The notes under the pieces were generated by a model. It saw only the letters and a list, made by a program, of their open reading frames with translations. It was not told the DNA's origin and made no database searches. A stretch of DNA of 64,000 bases, taken from assembly GCA_030374765.1 (NCBI GenBank), contig JARGXX010000037.1:248001-312000 (forward strand), in the 5' to 3' direction. Numbering within the stretch: the first letter of the stretch is position 1; the number at the start of each line of letters is the position of its first letter. The translations under genes and the position numbers were made by a program. This document shows, in pieces, positions 9,336 to 21,544 of this stretch. This DNA comes from Agarophyton chilense (Eukaryota > Rhodophyta > Florideophyceae > Gracilariales > Gracilariaceae).

Positions 9336-11853
9336 ATGTCCTCTAAAGACCGTCCGAGGACGCATAGTCAAACCGGTGCACCGGAACCCTTGCAACCATC
9401 CCGGTTCCCAGTCCGTTCACGGTCTTATACCGGTGGATCGACTGGCGTGCCAGGTGGAAAAGCCTCGAGACCTCCTGTATCTGATTCGACAGCCCCAGCC
9501 AGCGGAGCAGGACCGGCGTCTGCCGCCGCCCAGATGCTCTACCCTGCTAGGGATTTCACCCTACATCCCGGCTTTGCAGCTGTGGAAGAGCAACTCCGCT
9601 CAATGCGGGAAGCTCAAGTCGTCCTTGCAGAGGAGTTTGATTCCCTTCGCAAGAAGGTGGATGACACTGCTACGCATGATTTCTCTGAGGACCTCCGTGT
9701 CCTCCGTGTAGATGTGAACTCCATTCTAGAGTCCCTTGGTGGACCCTCGGCCATTGTCAAGGACGTCGCGGACAAGTTTTCGCGCGTCCGAAGCCGTCTC
9801 GAGACGTTGGAACCAACCCTAATGTCGGGGGATGATCCGGCCGAGCCGGTTGCAGTATCCCACAAGGGAAATAAGGAAGAGAACCGCCAGGCTCGAAGGA
9901 TGCGAAGAAACATGGATCCTGAACCGTTGGATTCCTCATACTCGGAGTCCGACTCTTCCGATTCATTGGCGGAAGTAGCTCGCCATGAGCGTTCCTCACG
10001 CTCTAAGCAGTCAACAGTTACCCATGGTGTGATCCGCGCCCGCACGAAGGGAAGGAAGCACACAGGTTTGAAGGAGCTGAAACCGACCAATTCGCTCTTT
10101 AAGAAGCTCTTATCATACCGGTACTACCGTTTGGAGGACTCCTCTTTGGATCGTACACCCCGTGGTACGGGAAGAGTGAAGGACTTCATTAAGCGAATGC
10201 AGCTCTCACTTCGCAACCAGTTGTTTTCTGGAGAAGACCCAATATTGGTGTTGGATTTCTTGGCACGATTTGTCGCGGAAGCTGAAATCCTTGGAATGAA
10301 CGAGGGACAGACCTACATTGCCTTACCGTACTTCTTACGTGGGCTTGCAGAAGACCAGTATCGTTCTGTCAGAGGTTCATCAAGCGCCTCCGAAGGAGTG
10401 GTCACATGCTGGCCTGAAGCAGTTCAATACCTCCTGAGGTCGTATGCTACTAAATCCGACATTCAGAAGGCTATACTAGCCATGCCGGACACTCGCCAAC
10501 GTCCAGGCGAGTCGGAAACCGATTATTCGTCGCGCCTTAACAAGGCCTTCTGTAGTATTCTACTATGCCGAGGAATCCGATAGGTTGGTTTTTCGCGAAG
10601 TCGCGGTTGGAACTCATGAGTGAGTGTTATCATCAGCATTGTGATATGATGTGGCATCCCGCATAGGATGCCTAGAGGCGGAATGTCTTAGTGGAACACG
10701 TGGCGTCATGGGTCGAGTGGCTTACCACGGCGCGCGCATAGTTGCGACCCTTCCTAGGGAAATGCCATTTTGGCAACGGCGCATGTAGTGGCGATCCACG
10801 TGGAGGGCTTTACTACCCTTTGTAGCTAGATGTCCATTACGGACCATACCCATACAGTGGTTTCGCTAAGTGGCTGACCACTGGGTATTATTTATATATT
10901 TAATTGGGCACTCACCCTGGTACACAGTATATAGTGTACCAGAGGTGAGCGCCGACTCCAAGTAAAGGAGAAAACAAGGGCATCATGACTATTCTGTTCC
11001 TCGCTTAGGATTCCTTAACCGGAGATCCGGACGAGCTATAATAGATAGTCAGCCCCCAACCACTTCACGAGCCGTCTCGTACCTACGTTCCATCAACGTT
11101 TTACAGTTGCACTGTTCACCCTCGCTGGCGAGTAGTGGCCTTACACCCCACTCCCAGCTCGCTGGTGTTGTAGATCTACCACCCCTTTTCCTTCGCCGCA
11201 AGCGACCCATCGGCAGTCCGAACTGTGTCGCAGGTGTCTGCTTTCTCTGTTAAAGCGGATACTACACCTTCCACCGCTGTGGCAATGTTTACCCCGCTGA
11301 AGAGCGTTGTACCATGTTTGTCGATGGTTTGGACCCGGCGATCCGGACTCTTGTTGCTCGACGTCGAGAAGATAGACCTAAAGCCACGTATTTGGAACTA
11401 GTGCAGTTCGCTCGCGCAGAAGGTGAAGCCCTGCGCGCACGCACTCCTGGATCCAGGGTTAGGTCCGCAAAAGCGGTGATGTTACAACCGGGTACCCCGT
11501 CAGCTTCGATGATCGACGAACAGGCCGCTCGAAGGGATTATGATAACAAGCAGCTAGCCCATAGCGACGTTCATTCCATCCCGACAACGGAGTTACCCTC
11601 AACCTTGCACGAGTCACAATACGTGATTGATGATGACACGCTACTCTATGCGGATAATGGTCGCGTTCGTGCGCCACGCGTCCCACACGAGAGTGGTAAT
11701 GTCCGCTTTTCGCGTCCTGGTTGGAGAGATACGCGCCCCGCGGTGAAATTCGCCGAGCCTCGCCACCCAACACCGGCTTCTGGCCTGATTTGTCATCTCT
11801 GCTACAAACCAGGCCATACTTCTCCACAATGTGTGTTGTCTCTCCGAGATTGA
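9336..11853 (+). mobile_element. gag region of the gypsy element
   Basis: A long hydrophilic region with a Ser/acidic-rich middle and a capsid-like segment around 10090-10570. A canonical CCHC zinc knuckle (CHLCYKPGHTSPQC) near 11793-11835 closes it. It is interrupted by an LTR-like insertion at 10581-11216. The first ATG in the leading frame is at 9336. The gag role rests on position before protease and on the knuckle. Broken. Confidence 0.8.
10576..11221. repeat. 636-bp LTR-like insertion in gag with 5-bp duplication TCCGA
   Basis: TCCGA occurs at 10576-10580 and 11217-11221, bracketing 636 bp (10581-11216) that do not code for gag-like protein and differ in texture from the flanks. The insert has no gene. 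It starts TAGGTTGG and ends CGGCAG, so it lacks perfect TG...CA ends. A solo LTR or a TRIM-like element is the likeliest explanation. Confidence 0.6.
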
Positions 11854-12229
11854 GCACAAGTCGTAGTCAATTACGAGGCCCTTTCCCCGGAGGACAAAGC
11901 AGCTGTTCCGATTACGTCGTATATCCGTGCTCGAACGGATGTTCCACGTCACGTGTCGCTTCCCCGAGCTCGGGTCGTACCTGCACCAGAATCCCGTGTC
12001 ACCGACGTGCTCGGTCACACCACTGCTTCTGCGGTACCTTCTGGACCTGATGCCCAGGCGTTGCCTGCTCAACGTCATGAGCAGCCGCCTCCGGCTGAGC
12101 AGGCCCAGAAAAACTAAATGTGGGAGTCTCCTCTCAAGGAGGGGCGCCCTCAGAGTCGAGGTCGACGGCGCCCGAGGCGTCATAGCCTCGCTCCCCGGTC
12201 AAAATCCTTTCAAGGAAAGAGGCCGTCAA

Positions 12230-15200
12230 TGACGTGAACTCGGAACACTTTAGTGTTCTGCGTCGTCCGCGGAAACATGTCTTCCATAACCGGTTCCCGG
12301 ATAGAGTCCTGGTGAAGGCCAAGATAAACTACAAGGTCTATGCTGACCTTGGCCTTTCACCCCAGTTTATGGTGGGACACCTTACCGTCTTAGACACCGG
12401 TGCCAGTCCGAACTTTGTCGTGGAGGAAGTGTTACCTGCTGCTTTGTAGTCTAGGATCCGCCTCGACCACGTCCCGGAGGTCACTGACGAGAACAACAAA
12501 CCGTTGGATACGGTGGGGTTCATAAAACTGGTAGTCCGCGTTGGGGCTCGCGTGGAGAAACTCGACTTCGTCGTATGTCGGAAATTAGCCGCCCCAGTCA
12601 TCTTGTGTTGCGACTTTTGCGACCGCTTCGTCGAAGCGATCTTCCCCCGCCAACGGCGTGTCGGGATGGAGGATGGATCGTCCACTCCGATCGTTCGTCG
12701 TCCGCTTAGGCTTGCCACGAAGAAGCATGTCCCGCTACCGGCAGCACAGGAACCTGGACCGGATAACCGTGAATCTAATAAGCTCCGCGTCGCAGCGTCG
12801 TTGTGCGTCCCGTCTGATTCCCAAATGATGGTGAAGGTAACCTCCCGTCAACACGGACTCCGGGTCTTGCAACCATTGTCGTCACTGTATGACAGGCACA
12901 GCCTCGCAATTGCGAAAGGAATCGTCCATGTGGAGCCAAATCAACCGTCATACGTGCTGATCGCCAATCTAGGGACTGTACCCCAGTATCTGGTGAAGAA
13001 CAAAGTGATAGGGTCCGTCATGCCCCACCTCATCGCTATGATGCCGACAAAGCTGACCGCAGCTGACGTTCTCGGACTCGTTCACTCTAAGGAGGGGGAC
13101 AGCCTGGAACCCGTTTCACCGCCGGTACCCGGGGTTCAACCTGTAACATCAGGGACGCAGCCCGTTTCAACGAGTGGTGACCGCCCCGATCCAGTCCAAG
13201 AACTCGAGAACCTGGATCTCAGCCACGTCCCGGAGTCATATCGCCATCGATTGCGAGAGCTTTTAAGGGACTTCACCACTATGTGGGACGGCTCCCTTGG
13301 TGAGATTGCCATTACGGAACACCGGATTGATTTGCTACCGGACACCCGACCCATCTCTCAGCACCCATACCGTGGCGGACCCGCCGCACGCGCGAAGGAA
13401 AAGGCACAAGTGGATAAAATGCTTCGAGCAGGAGTCATTGAACCGGCTCAGTCGCTGTGGGCTTCTCCAGTAGTACTGGCTCCAAAGCAGGATGGTTCCT
13501 GGAGGTTTTGCGTCGACTACCGTCGGTTGAATGCCATCACCGTCAAGGACGTGTATCCAATCCCAAGAATGGACGAGTTCATTGACTCGCTAGGCATCGC
13601 CACCGTCTTTACAACCCTGGAAGCTAATTGAGGATACTGCCAAGTTCCGGTAAGGAAGCAAGACCAGGGTAAAACCGCTTTAGCGTGTCACTCCGGTCTC
13701 TACCGTTTCAAACGGATGCCTTTTGGTCTTACCAACGCCCCCGGTACGTTCCAGCGAGCCATTGACATCCTATTGGCTCGCTTCAAATGGCGTACCTGCC
13801 TGGTCTACCTGGATGACATAATCGTCTTCTCACATAATCTGGACAAACATCTCACTCATGTGAGGGATATGACGACCACGCTTCGAGATGCGGGTGTCAC
13901 TCTTAAGATGAAGAAATGTGACTTCTTCACGGACACCGTGAAGTATCTCGGCCATGTTATCCGTCCAGGACGTGTTACAATCGAGGAGGCTCGTGTTAAG
14001 TCACTCAAAGAGGCTAACGAACCGCGGACGCAAACCAAGCTTCGTTCCTTTCTGGGACTCGCAAACGTCTACCGACGATTCATCCCGCACTTTGCGGACA
14101 AGGCTGCACCGTTAAACGCGCTTTTGCGGAAAGGCCAACCACCAAAACTGGACCTCTTAACCCCCGTTCAAACGGAATCTTTTAACTCTCTTAAGGATTC
14201 TGTCGTCTCGGCCCCGATCCTCTCGTTGCCCAAGCCTGGAAGGCCCTTTTCCGTAGATACGGACGCCAGCGACTACCAAGTAGGTTGTGCACTGTTTCAA
14301 ACTGCACACAATGGGGAAAGACGCCCCGTAGGGTACTGGTCCCGGTCGCTAAACGTCCACGAGAAAAATTACTCCGTCTCGGAGAAAGAATTCCTTGCAG
14401 TAGCGTGGGCATTACAAACGTTGCGCCCCTATCTCATGGGTAATCATTTCACCGTTTTCACAGACCACGCATCGCTTCGATGGCTACTCTCCATCTCGGA
14501 GCCTTCAGGCCGCTTGATGCGTTGGCGTCTCCGTCTAGCGGAATTTGAATTTGACGTGCAGTACCCGAAAAGGATCGTGCAACACCCAAGCCGATGCTCT
14601 CTCCCGCCTGGTCACTACTGGCGAAGCACTACCGGTCAAAGACGATGAAATACCCTGCTTTGCAGTGAATGGCGACGACGCTACCATTGAGGACGAGGAA
14701 CGAGACACGGACTCTTCAGATTCCGGTTCCGAATTGGAAGACTTTCTTCTCTCGGAAGATTCCAAGAAACCCTTACCAGGGAACTTCGTGCCTATTACTC
14801 CAGAGGAGATGATACGGGAGCAATTCGCTGACCCGTTCTGCGCGAAGGTCCGCGCTCAACTCAATGGAGGACGTACTCTCCCCTTTCAGGTGAATGACGC
14901 CGGATACCTTGTACGGACCGTCGGATCGCACCCACAAATCGTGGTACCACATAACCTCCAGTCGAGAGTCTTGCGGTTGTCGCACTACTCCAGACTGAGT
15001 GGCCCCGTCGGGGGACGGAAACTTTACCTCACCCTACGCCGTAACTTCTACTGGCCTGCCATGGCAGTGGACTGCTCCGCAACGGCGCGGTTTTATACCG
15101 ATTGCGCTCGGAACCGTGTCAAGCTCGGCCGTCACGCGAAGAAGTTGAAGCTGTTTCTAGCTCGCCCTCCATTGGATTTTGTGGCCATCGATATACTCGG

Positions 15201-17060
15201 TTTCTTCCTTATCACTACGCGGAATTACAAGTTCTTATTCGTAATTACAGATCGCTTCTCAAAGCTGGTCCGAACCGTACCATTACGGAAGATCTCCGCT
15301 ATGAGCGTGGCTCAAGCCTTCGTCCGAGACTGGGTCTTCGTCTACGGTCCACCGGTCAATCTCCTCTCCGATAACGGAAGACAGTTCGCCTCTCGTTTCT
15401 TCGAGGATGTATGTCGCATATTGGACAGTAAGAACCTTTTCACCACTACTTACCACCCCCACACTAATGGGCAGGCCGAACGTTTCAACCAGACATTACT
15501 TGCGACACTCCGTTCGTACGTTGCGGACCACCCCAAAGATTGGGACTTGTTCACTGATGCGCTCACCTTTGCGTACAATACGCAGGTGCACAGGACAACT
15601 GGATTAACCCCCTTCGAGTTGGTACTGTCCCGTACCCCACCGCCCGTGGCGCTGGAACCACAGCCCACGCTGGATACCTTTCCGTCACCGACTGCTTACC
15701 GCGAAGCGTGGAAAACTTGGCTCACGAAGCTCGTTCCCGCCGCACGGCGTTCAATGGGCCGAGCCCAGGGCACTTACAAGCGTGACTTGGATACCAAAGC
15801 CCCTCACTCGCCGCCACGTCTCGCCCCCCGACGGTTTTGTATTCATCCGCAGGGAGTATTGGAACGAAGAGAAGGAGAAACGCCACAAGCTTTCACCCGT
15901 TGCCGACGGCCCCTTTCGGGTAATTTCGGTAGCTCCCGACACTGTCGGTGTTGACCTCGCTGGTAATCACGAACGCATCTCCCGCGATCGCGTGGTATCG
16001 GCTCCTCCGCCGTTAACCTCCCAACCTACTGGTGTTACTGCTCCCGTTGAAACGGATTCCTTGACCCCCTTACCCCAGGTCCACCCGCGTCCCTGCGCGT
16101 TACCACACCCATCTCGGGGGTTGTCTGACCTTCCGCTACCCGCGGCGCCCAACCCGCAAGGAATAGTGTCGCGCATTCGTCGCTCCTCCCCAGTCCACCC
16201 GACGGACACCAACTCCGGTGCATCGTCTAAGGAGGGGGAGGCGCCCGACAGCCGTGGTAATCCGGTTGATACCGTCGCTAGAACCGCCGCACCTTCGCGT
16301 GTCATTCTTCGCCCATCAGGGGTGCCTGATACCGACGTCCTGCACGACTCGACGCAGCCGCTATCCCAACCTCAGAACGCAACTGCGGATAACGCCACCA
16401 ACACTCGCCGAGGTGTCACCACAAGTGCAACACGGAATGCAAATGCGCTCGACGCAGCGCAGCCTGAAAAAGTACGAGTGGACGACGCACCGCCAAGTAC
16501 CCCGCACAGGGAGGCGGATACATCCACGGCGCCGACGCCGGACAGCCATCCATTGAAACCCTCACGTGACTACACGGAACCTCTCCGTGGGACAGAGATG
16601 TGCGACAATGCGCCACCGCCCCAGCGAATCTCACCCCCGAAGCGAGCTTCACCACACCGATTAGCGGAACGACCACCCGGGTTACCCGCTGGTGTGGGCC
16701 CTCCAACCGGAGTGGGAAGCGCCGAAACAAGCCCGGCACTTGGGGAAAATGAACCGCCGAAGTCGGGTCGGCATTCTACTCAGCCGAAGTCTGCCTTGCG
16801 CGCTACACGGTCCGACCGGAGCGAAGCCGCCCAACGCGTGATCACTTCGGTACCCCCTGGCTCAGGACGGGTACCACCCGGAAATAGCGACACCGTCATA
16901 CGGGATGGGCGGGAAGTGTACCGACAATAGTTCGTGGTCGGACGCATTTTGGAGCACTCCTACCACCCAGAGGGGTATATCCAATACTTCGTCCGTTGGT
17001 ACGGGTACGCCCCCGAATAGGATTCAGACGAACCGATAGAGCACCTACCTTCGCCAAAGG
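12230..17060 (+). mobile_element. pol region of the gypsy chromovirus (PR-RT-RH-IN-chromodomain)
   Basis: Protease DTGASPNFVVEE near 12390-12430; RT with SPVVLAPKQDGSWRFCVDYR near 13460-13520 and YLDDI near 13808-13822; RNase H with DTDASDYQVGCALF near 14258 and FTDHASLRWLL near 14458; integrase zinc region, DFVAIDILG near 15175, SDNGRQFASRFF near 15365 and the NGQAERFNQTL motif near 15470; a GPF-like segment near 15910-15940; a Pro/Thr-rich tail; and a chromodomain-like end near 16920-17060 with a WYGY motif. Chromodomains steer such elements to marked chromatin. Broken, with several interruptions. Confidence 0.92.
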
Positions 17061-17340
17061 TGGTATAGTATCATCGTCGTACTGTCACGGCTTTGCCGGC
17101 TACCATAGACCGAGCCCAAGTAGGATAAGAAGGCACCCCATGGGGATAAAGGAACAGAAGATCTGGATAAGGACCATTGGAAGAAGAAGAAGATGCACAG
17201 AAGACCTGGAGAAGGACACTCAGAAGAAGTGGAAGAGAAGAAAGAAAACAAATACGTCATAGACGGAAGCAGTTTACTATTTTCGAAGTTGCTGCACACA
17301 CTACCGCACAGCGGGATATACTAACAAGGAACCCAAGGGA

Positions 17341-19241
17341 TCAGTTGGAAGAACCCGGACTACCGTGCGCGCCAGCCAAATCGCTAGCGGAGTTACTCCC
17401 GCCGGCCAGGCGTCCTACGAGGGCGTCTCTCATCGTACCGATGTCGCCGCTCGCCGCTTGCGCGTTCAGTCCGACACCCCGAAAAGTCTGGGAGATCATG
17501 GCTGCCCCTAGGCATATGGGAACCTCAATATCTTCCGGTTCGTCCGACAACGCCGCCGCCACTGGATCGAACACTGCACCTGCGTGAGTCGCTCCCTGCG
17601 CCGGGTGCGCCGTAGTATCGGCACCATCGGGGTCTCGCACGTCTTCCATGACCTCGTCGCCACGGTATTCGCCCGCCTCCTCCGGGAGATCATCACCGCC
17701 ATAGGCGTAGTAGAAGTCATCCGAGTTCACAAACCCCACGGGGTGTCCGTATGGAATGCCTCGCGGAGCCATCCGGATTGCCAACGCCTCCGCCTTGGAG
17801 ATCTCTTGCTGCTCCCATGGGTTAAAGAAGATGAAATCTCCCGCCAACGGCGTGCGACGCCCCGGAGACCGATCAGCCCCACCGGCTTGTTGACCACGGC
17901 CGCTCTGCCGGACAGGCACGACAGCCCAGTCGACACGCCCAATAATGTCGATGAGCTCCTGAGTTTTATCAGCGTTATTGACACCTCCAAGAGGGAGTTG
18001 AAGGCCCAGCTGCCGGATGTAACCACGCAAACGCGGAGGAAGATAGAACAGTCGACACTGGTCGTAGGCTTCCCACAAGATGTACGCCGCGGCGCGGACT
18101 GCCCATTCGGTTAGGACCACGGACCATAAGCCAGAGTGCGGATCCTCGATGAGGTACGAGCCCAGATAGGAGACGACTGGAGGCAGCTCCACGTAACATC
18201 CCCGGCACACCTCGACGGAGGACCCCCACCCAGGCAGGGGAACGTATCGTCCGAACTGATAGAAGGGACTAATCCGGTTTATCTCCGTATTCTGATAAGG
18301 GACAAGGAACCAAAAGCGGGATCTGCCCCGACGCTCCTCGCAGATGAAGATCTGTAACCACCTATATCGGGACTCACCGCAAAGATGACGGAACTCGGCA
18401 CGAATGATCGGATGAACCCAGCAGATCGCTTCTTGACGCGCTCGCAGTTGACCGCGCCATGCCTAAGTTTCCCACGCCGCAAGGCGGTCACAATAGCCGA
18501 TCTCACCCTGCGTCCGGTACATCCGTAGGTCGAAGCCGAATTCGTCGGGAATGGGGTATTGGAAGTTCGCCCGGTTGATCTGTGAGTAGCCGATGCGGAC
18601 GAATATACAATGCGCCTCTCCCGCCGACTCGCGCCTTCGCCGCAGAATCGCGTGAATGGAAACCGCCACACGGCGTCGCCAGTCCCACTAAGTGGCGATC
18701 AAAGCCTGCAGCTCGCCCGGGAGGCGCGCATTGCCATCAGCATACGCAGCCACGAGTTCTTCGTCGAAGACCGCTGTCGGATGGAACCACGGAGCTCTCC
18801 GGAGAATCGCCGCATGTTGACGCGGGTTTAACCCGACGAGTTCGTCGTAACTGAGCCAGGTGTCCTCCGCAGGAGTGATGTTGCTTGAAGCTTCAGCGGG
18901 ACCCCGGCATCGGCTCGGCGGGGTTGACGAGGCACTCCCCCACGGAAGGGGAGCCGAATGGAAACCGGAGAAGTAACCCCGGCGGGGATTGTTACCACCG
19001 TTCATCGGGAGTACTGGTCGCCGAGGTATCGGGTTGTGGCCGCTGGAACTTGGCGTACGATGCGGAAGAGCGCTCGAAGTTCGAGGAGTGGTTACCGCGT
19101 TGGTGCGTTTGTCGTTCGGTTGTGCTGCTCTGCCTTCGACAGTCGAGTGGTCGCTGGACGCGTTACGCGGCTCGCTTTTATGCATGTTGGACAGTCGCCT
19201 CCCCGCCATGTCGACGGCGTGTTCGTCGCCTAAGGACAGGG
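17341..19241 (-). other. antisense coding potential between pol and 3' LTR of the gypsy element
   Basis: On the strand opposite to gag-pol this interval has frames of 289 and about 185 codons, plus shorter pieces, in a consistent order and with protein-like composition (Trp/Tyr-rich middle, an acidic and Ala-rich C-terminal tail). I recognise no domain. It looks broken, with about two or three interruptions. An alternative is chance open frames in GC-rich DNA, but the interval is about 2 kb long, lies outside pol, and mirrors the arrangement in the copia element. Confidence 0.5.
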
Positions 19242-19244
19242 ATA

Positions 19245-20132
19245 TGAAGTGCAATGCCCTTCAAGGGGGTTTCTTCCCAGGACTTAGAGATTTCGCTCGC
19301 TTGAGGACTAGCTTGGTCTATGACAAGCTATACCGCTATTGCGTGCTGACGGCCGGTTAGGACCGGAAATGCACACTGGTGGAACACGTGGACTGCACGG
19401 ATGCCGAAGCTCGAGTGCGAGGCGTGCCACACGTGGCCCGGATTCTACCTAATGGTTAGTATTATTTAGTATTTTTTAGTATTTATTTAGCTACGCTATT
19501 GCTATTTAGTGTCTATTTTTCGGGGGCGCGCCCACTGTCAGGGGCCGCGCGCCACACTACTTAGGAGGTTGAGCACTGCTTTCCAGTAAACACCCTCTTG
19601 AAGGATCCCAAGGAGGGTGTCTTGGCTCTGAACTTTTCGCCTTCGGCGCGTCTTCACCGCATACGGCGTGAGCGCCCGTTGCACGTTAGTTCATCCACCC
19701 CTCTGTCAACCAGAGTGCTACCACCACCGTGTGTTCATATTTAATCTCCGATACTTGTCGTAGTCTCGCCCCTGTATAGGGTTTCGCCCCCGTTTTCCTC
19801 TTGTTCTCCTTTTTGGCTCTCGTGAGTGGCTGCCCCACTCACCCCGCTCGTCCACCTCATACGAGTGTTTACTCGCTCCTTTTCCGACAATCGCCGTGAT
19901 ACCGCTCCGCCTAGGATTGGTCACACCCCGGACTGTGCCGTGCTCACCAAAACACTCTATGTATATCCCGCCGGATTGGCCTCAGTTTTCCACCCGACTC
20001 CGTCGTGCCTTTATAGAGTGGCTCTGTTTCTGTGCTCCGCTGGGACGCGTCTCCTCCGCCTGAGGCATTTCTCTCAACAGAGAAAGATCCCGAACATCTT
20101 CGTGGTGTGTCCGCTTTAAGCATTGTCCTAGA
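19245..20132 (+). repeat. 3' LTR of the gypsy element, 888 bp
   Basis: It begins TGAAGTGCAATGCCC after a purine-rich stretch (AAGGACAGGGATA) and ends TGTCCTAGA directly before ACAAC. It aligns along its full length with the left LTR. Confidence 0.95.
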
Positions 20133-20137
20133 ACAAC
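20133..20137. repeat. right target-site duplication of the gypsy element (ACAAC)
   Basis: Identical to 6976-6980; fixes the element's right border. Confidence 0.85.
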
Positions 20138-20289
20138 AACGTATTTTACAGCTTTTTAATCGAGGCCATCACTAGAAACATATGAAAATTCTACGCTGTA
20201 AATTAATACTGCCCCCCGAGACCCTCAATGCTTGAGGCTGCAGACGTGGAGTATCTGGCTCTATACCTCTTGTTGCCAGCATAATACTG

Positions 20290-20990
20290 GTCTAAGATAT
20301 TTGCAGTTTAATAAGCGTTCCTGGTACCATCCTTGGCAGAACAAACCTCCTTCAAAGGTGCCCAAGACAGCTTTTAGAGATTTATGTGCTCTTTATTATT
20401 GGACGAAGTTTTAGTTATATGAATTGCAACTCTTCTATTTAAAAAGGAGAACTGTTTTGATGCAGTCGAGGTAGAGAGCTCCTGAATTTGCACCATTGCA
20501 GGGGTTTCAGCGAGCAAACTGAAGTAATGCATTTCGGATACCTTTAAACAGGAAGGGATAGTGAGAACTTTGGCAAGGTAAACCTTCTAGTTTGTCTAAT
20601 CCACTTCTGTTCCTGGTACACAGGTTGTGCCACGAGAACTACGTTGTATAATCTCCATCATCTCCGATGGCACTTCGACATAATATCTCCTGAACCGTCG
20701 TTCGATATGACCAAACTCCCTGTCACAGATATTTGTATTGTGACCAGCGATTAAGAACTCCAGAATTGTTCTACTTTTCAGAACAGACACAACTGGCCAA
20801 GTAAAAAACCACAGTACAAAGTGGTTTTTATTCTGCCCGGCGCAATTATCCGCGTGGAGTTTTTTTTTTAAAGACCTCATCTGTTTCCCGTGACACTCTA
20901 GATACTTGATGACCAGAGATAATGTCGTATAGTGGCAGAAGGTTTGACCTTTGAGGTTGTGGATATACTACACTGACCTTGTAGGTGATG
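20290..20990 (-). mobile_element. relic of a transposon-type protein with DNC-GQNKN signature
   Basis: Reading leftwards, the translation contains HNLKGQ..., then HADNCAGQNKNHF, then LIAGHNTNICDREFGHIERRF. This combination (an aspartate in ADNC followed by GQNKN, then a GH...D..FG pattern) recurs in large transposon-associated eukaryotic proteins (the DUF7869-type family, from memory). The reading frame changes near the A-run at 20868-20876 and stops follow, so it is a relic. The longest open piece is 94 codons at 20596-20880. Confidence 0.5.
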
Positions 20991-21039
20991 GATGCGAGGG
21001 ATCATCGGCCATGCAGCTCCGGGCGAGCTACCATCTAGG

Positions 21040-21532
21040 TGTTGTCAGCCACGTGTAGTGTTGACATGTACCTTCTGGTTGAGTAATTGTTAGTAATTGT
21101 AATTGTAATTATATTCATTTTAGTACAGTAGTGGAGTGGCCACCTGGCACTGTAGCCAGTGCTGGCCAGGTCTCTGACACTAGGTCAGAGACCGTTTCCT
21201 ACTGGCACCTCCCGGGTGATCTGGAGAGTGCAGTCCACTGCATAAAGGGAACTGCACCTTCCCCATCCTAATCTGATAAAGACAGGCACCACTTGGGTCA
21301 CGAATATACCTTTTGGTTCATCATTTCTCAACTACCACACAGGCTTTCCCGCGCGTTGACGCCTACCATCGTTCACCTACACGGTATAAACTAGTTGCCC
21401 CGCCGTTTGCCTCTGCGGGTTTTCACGGTGCCCTGTTACCATCGAGGTTTATTACGTCTACCTTCTAAGGTTGAGCGTTACCACGCTCCCTACGGTTGAG
21501 CGTGACCACGCTCCCGAGACAGTACAGTAACA
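21040..21532. repeat. probable solo LTR (TGTT...AACA), about 493 bp
   Basis: It begins TGTTGTCAGCC and ends CAGTAACA, giving short inverted ends, and is LTR-like in being gene-free and ending in CA. It abuts a Harbinger transposase remnant on its right. No matching 5-bp duplication is found, so the borders are tentative. Confidence 0.4.
21469..21515 (+). repeat. two 22-bp direct repeats with internal dyad
   Basis: GGTTGAGCGTTACCACGCTCCC at 21469-21490 recurs with one change at 21494-21515. Each unit holds GAGCGT...ACGCTC, a 6-bp hairpin stem. It lies near the right end of the probable solo LTR. Confidence 0.8.
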
Positions 21533-21544
21533 TACCCCAGAGGT

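Larger units (their letters stand above)
6981..20132 (+). mobile_element. Ty3/gypsy chromovirus LTR retrotransposon (fossil), with nested insertions
   Basis: The element is bounded by 5-bp duplications ACAAC and two LTRs that are each 888 bp once the nested transposon is removed. The internal order is gag with a CCHC knuckle, protease, RT, RNase H, integrase and a chromodomain-like C-terminus, which marks a chromovirus. It is broken, with several breaks in gag and pol. A Tc1/mariner element lies in the left LTR and a 636-bp LTR-like element in gag. Comparing about 370 bp of the two LTRs by eye gives roughly 7% difference, so the insertion is not recent. About 2 kb between pol and the 3' LTR holds antisense coding potential. 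Confidence 0.95.
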
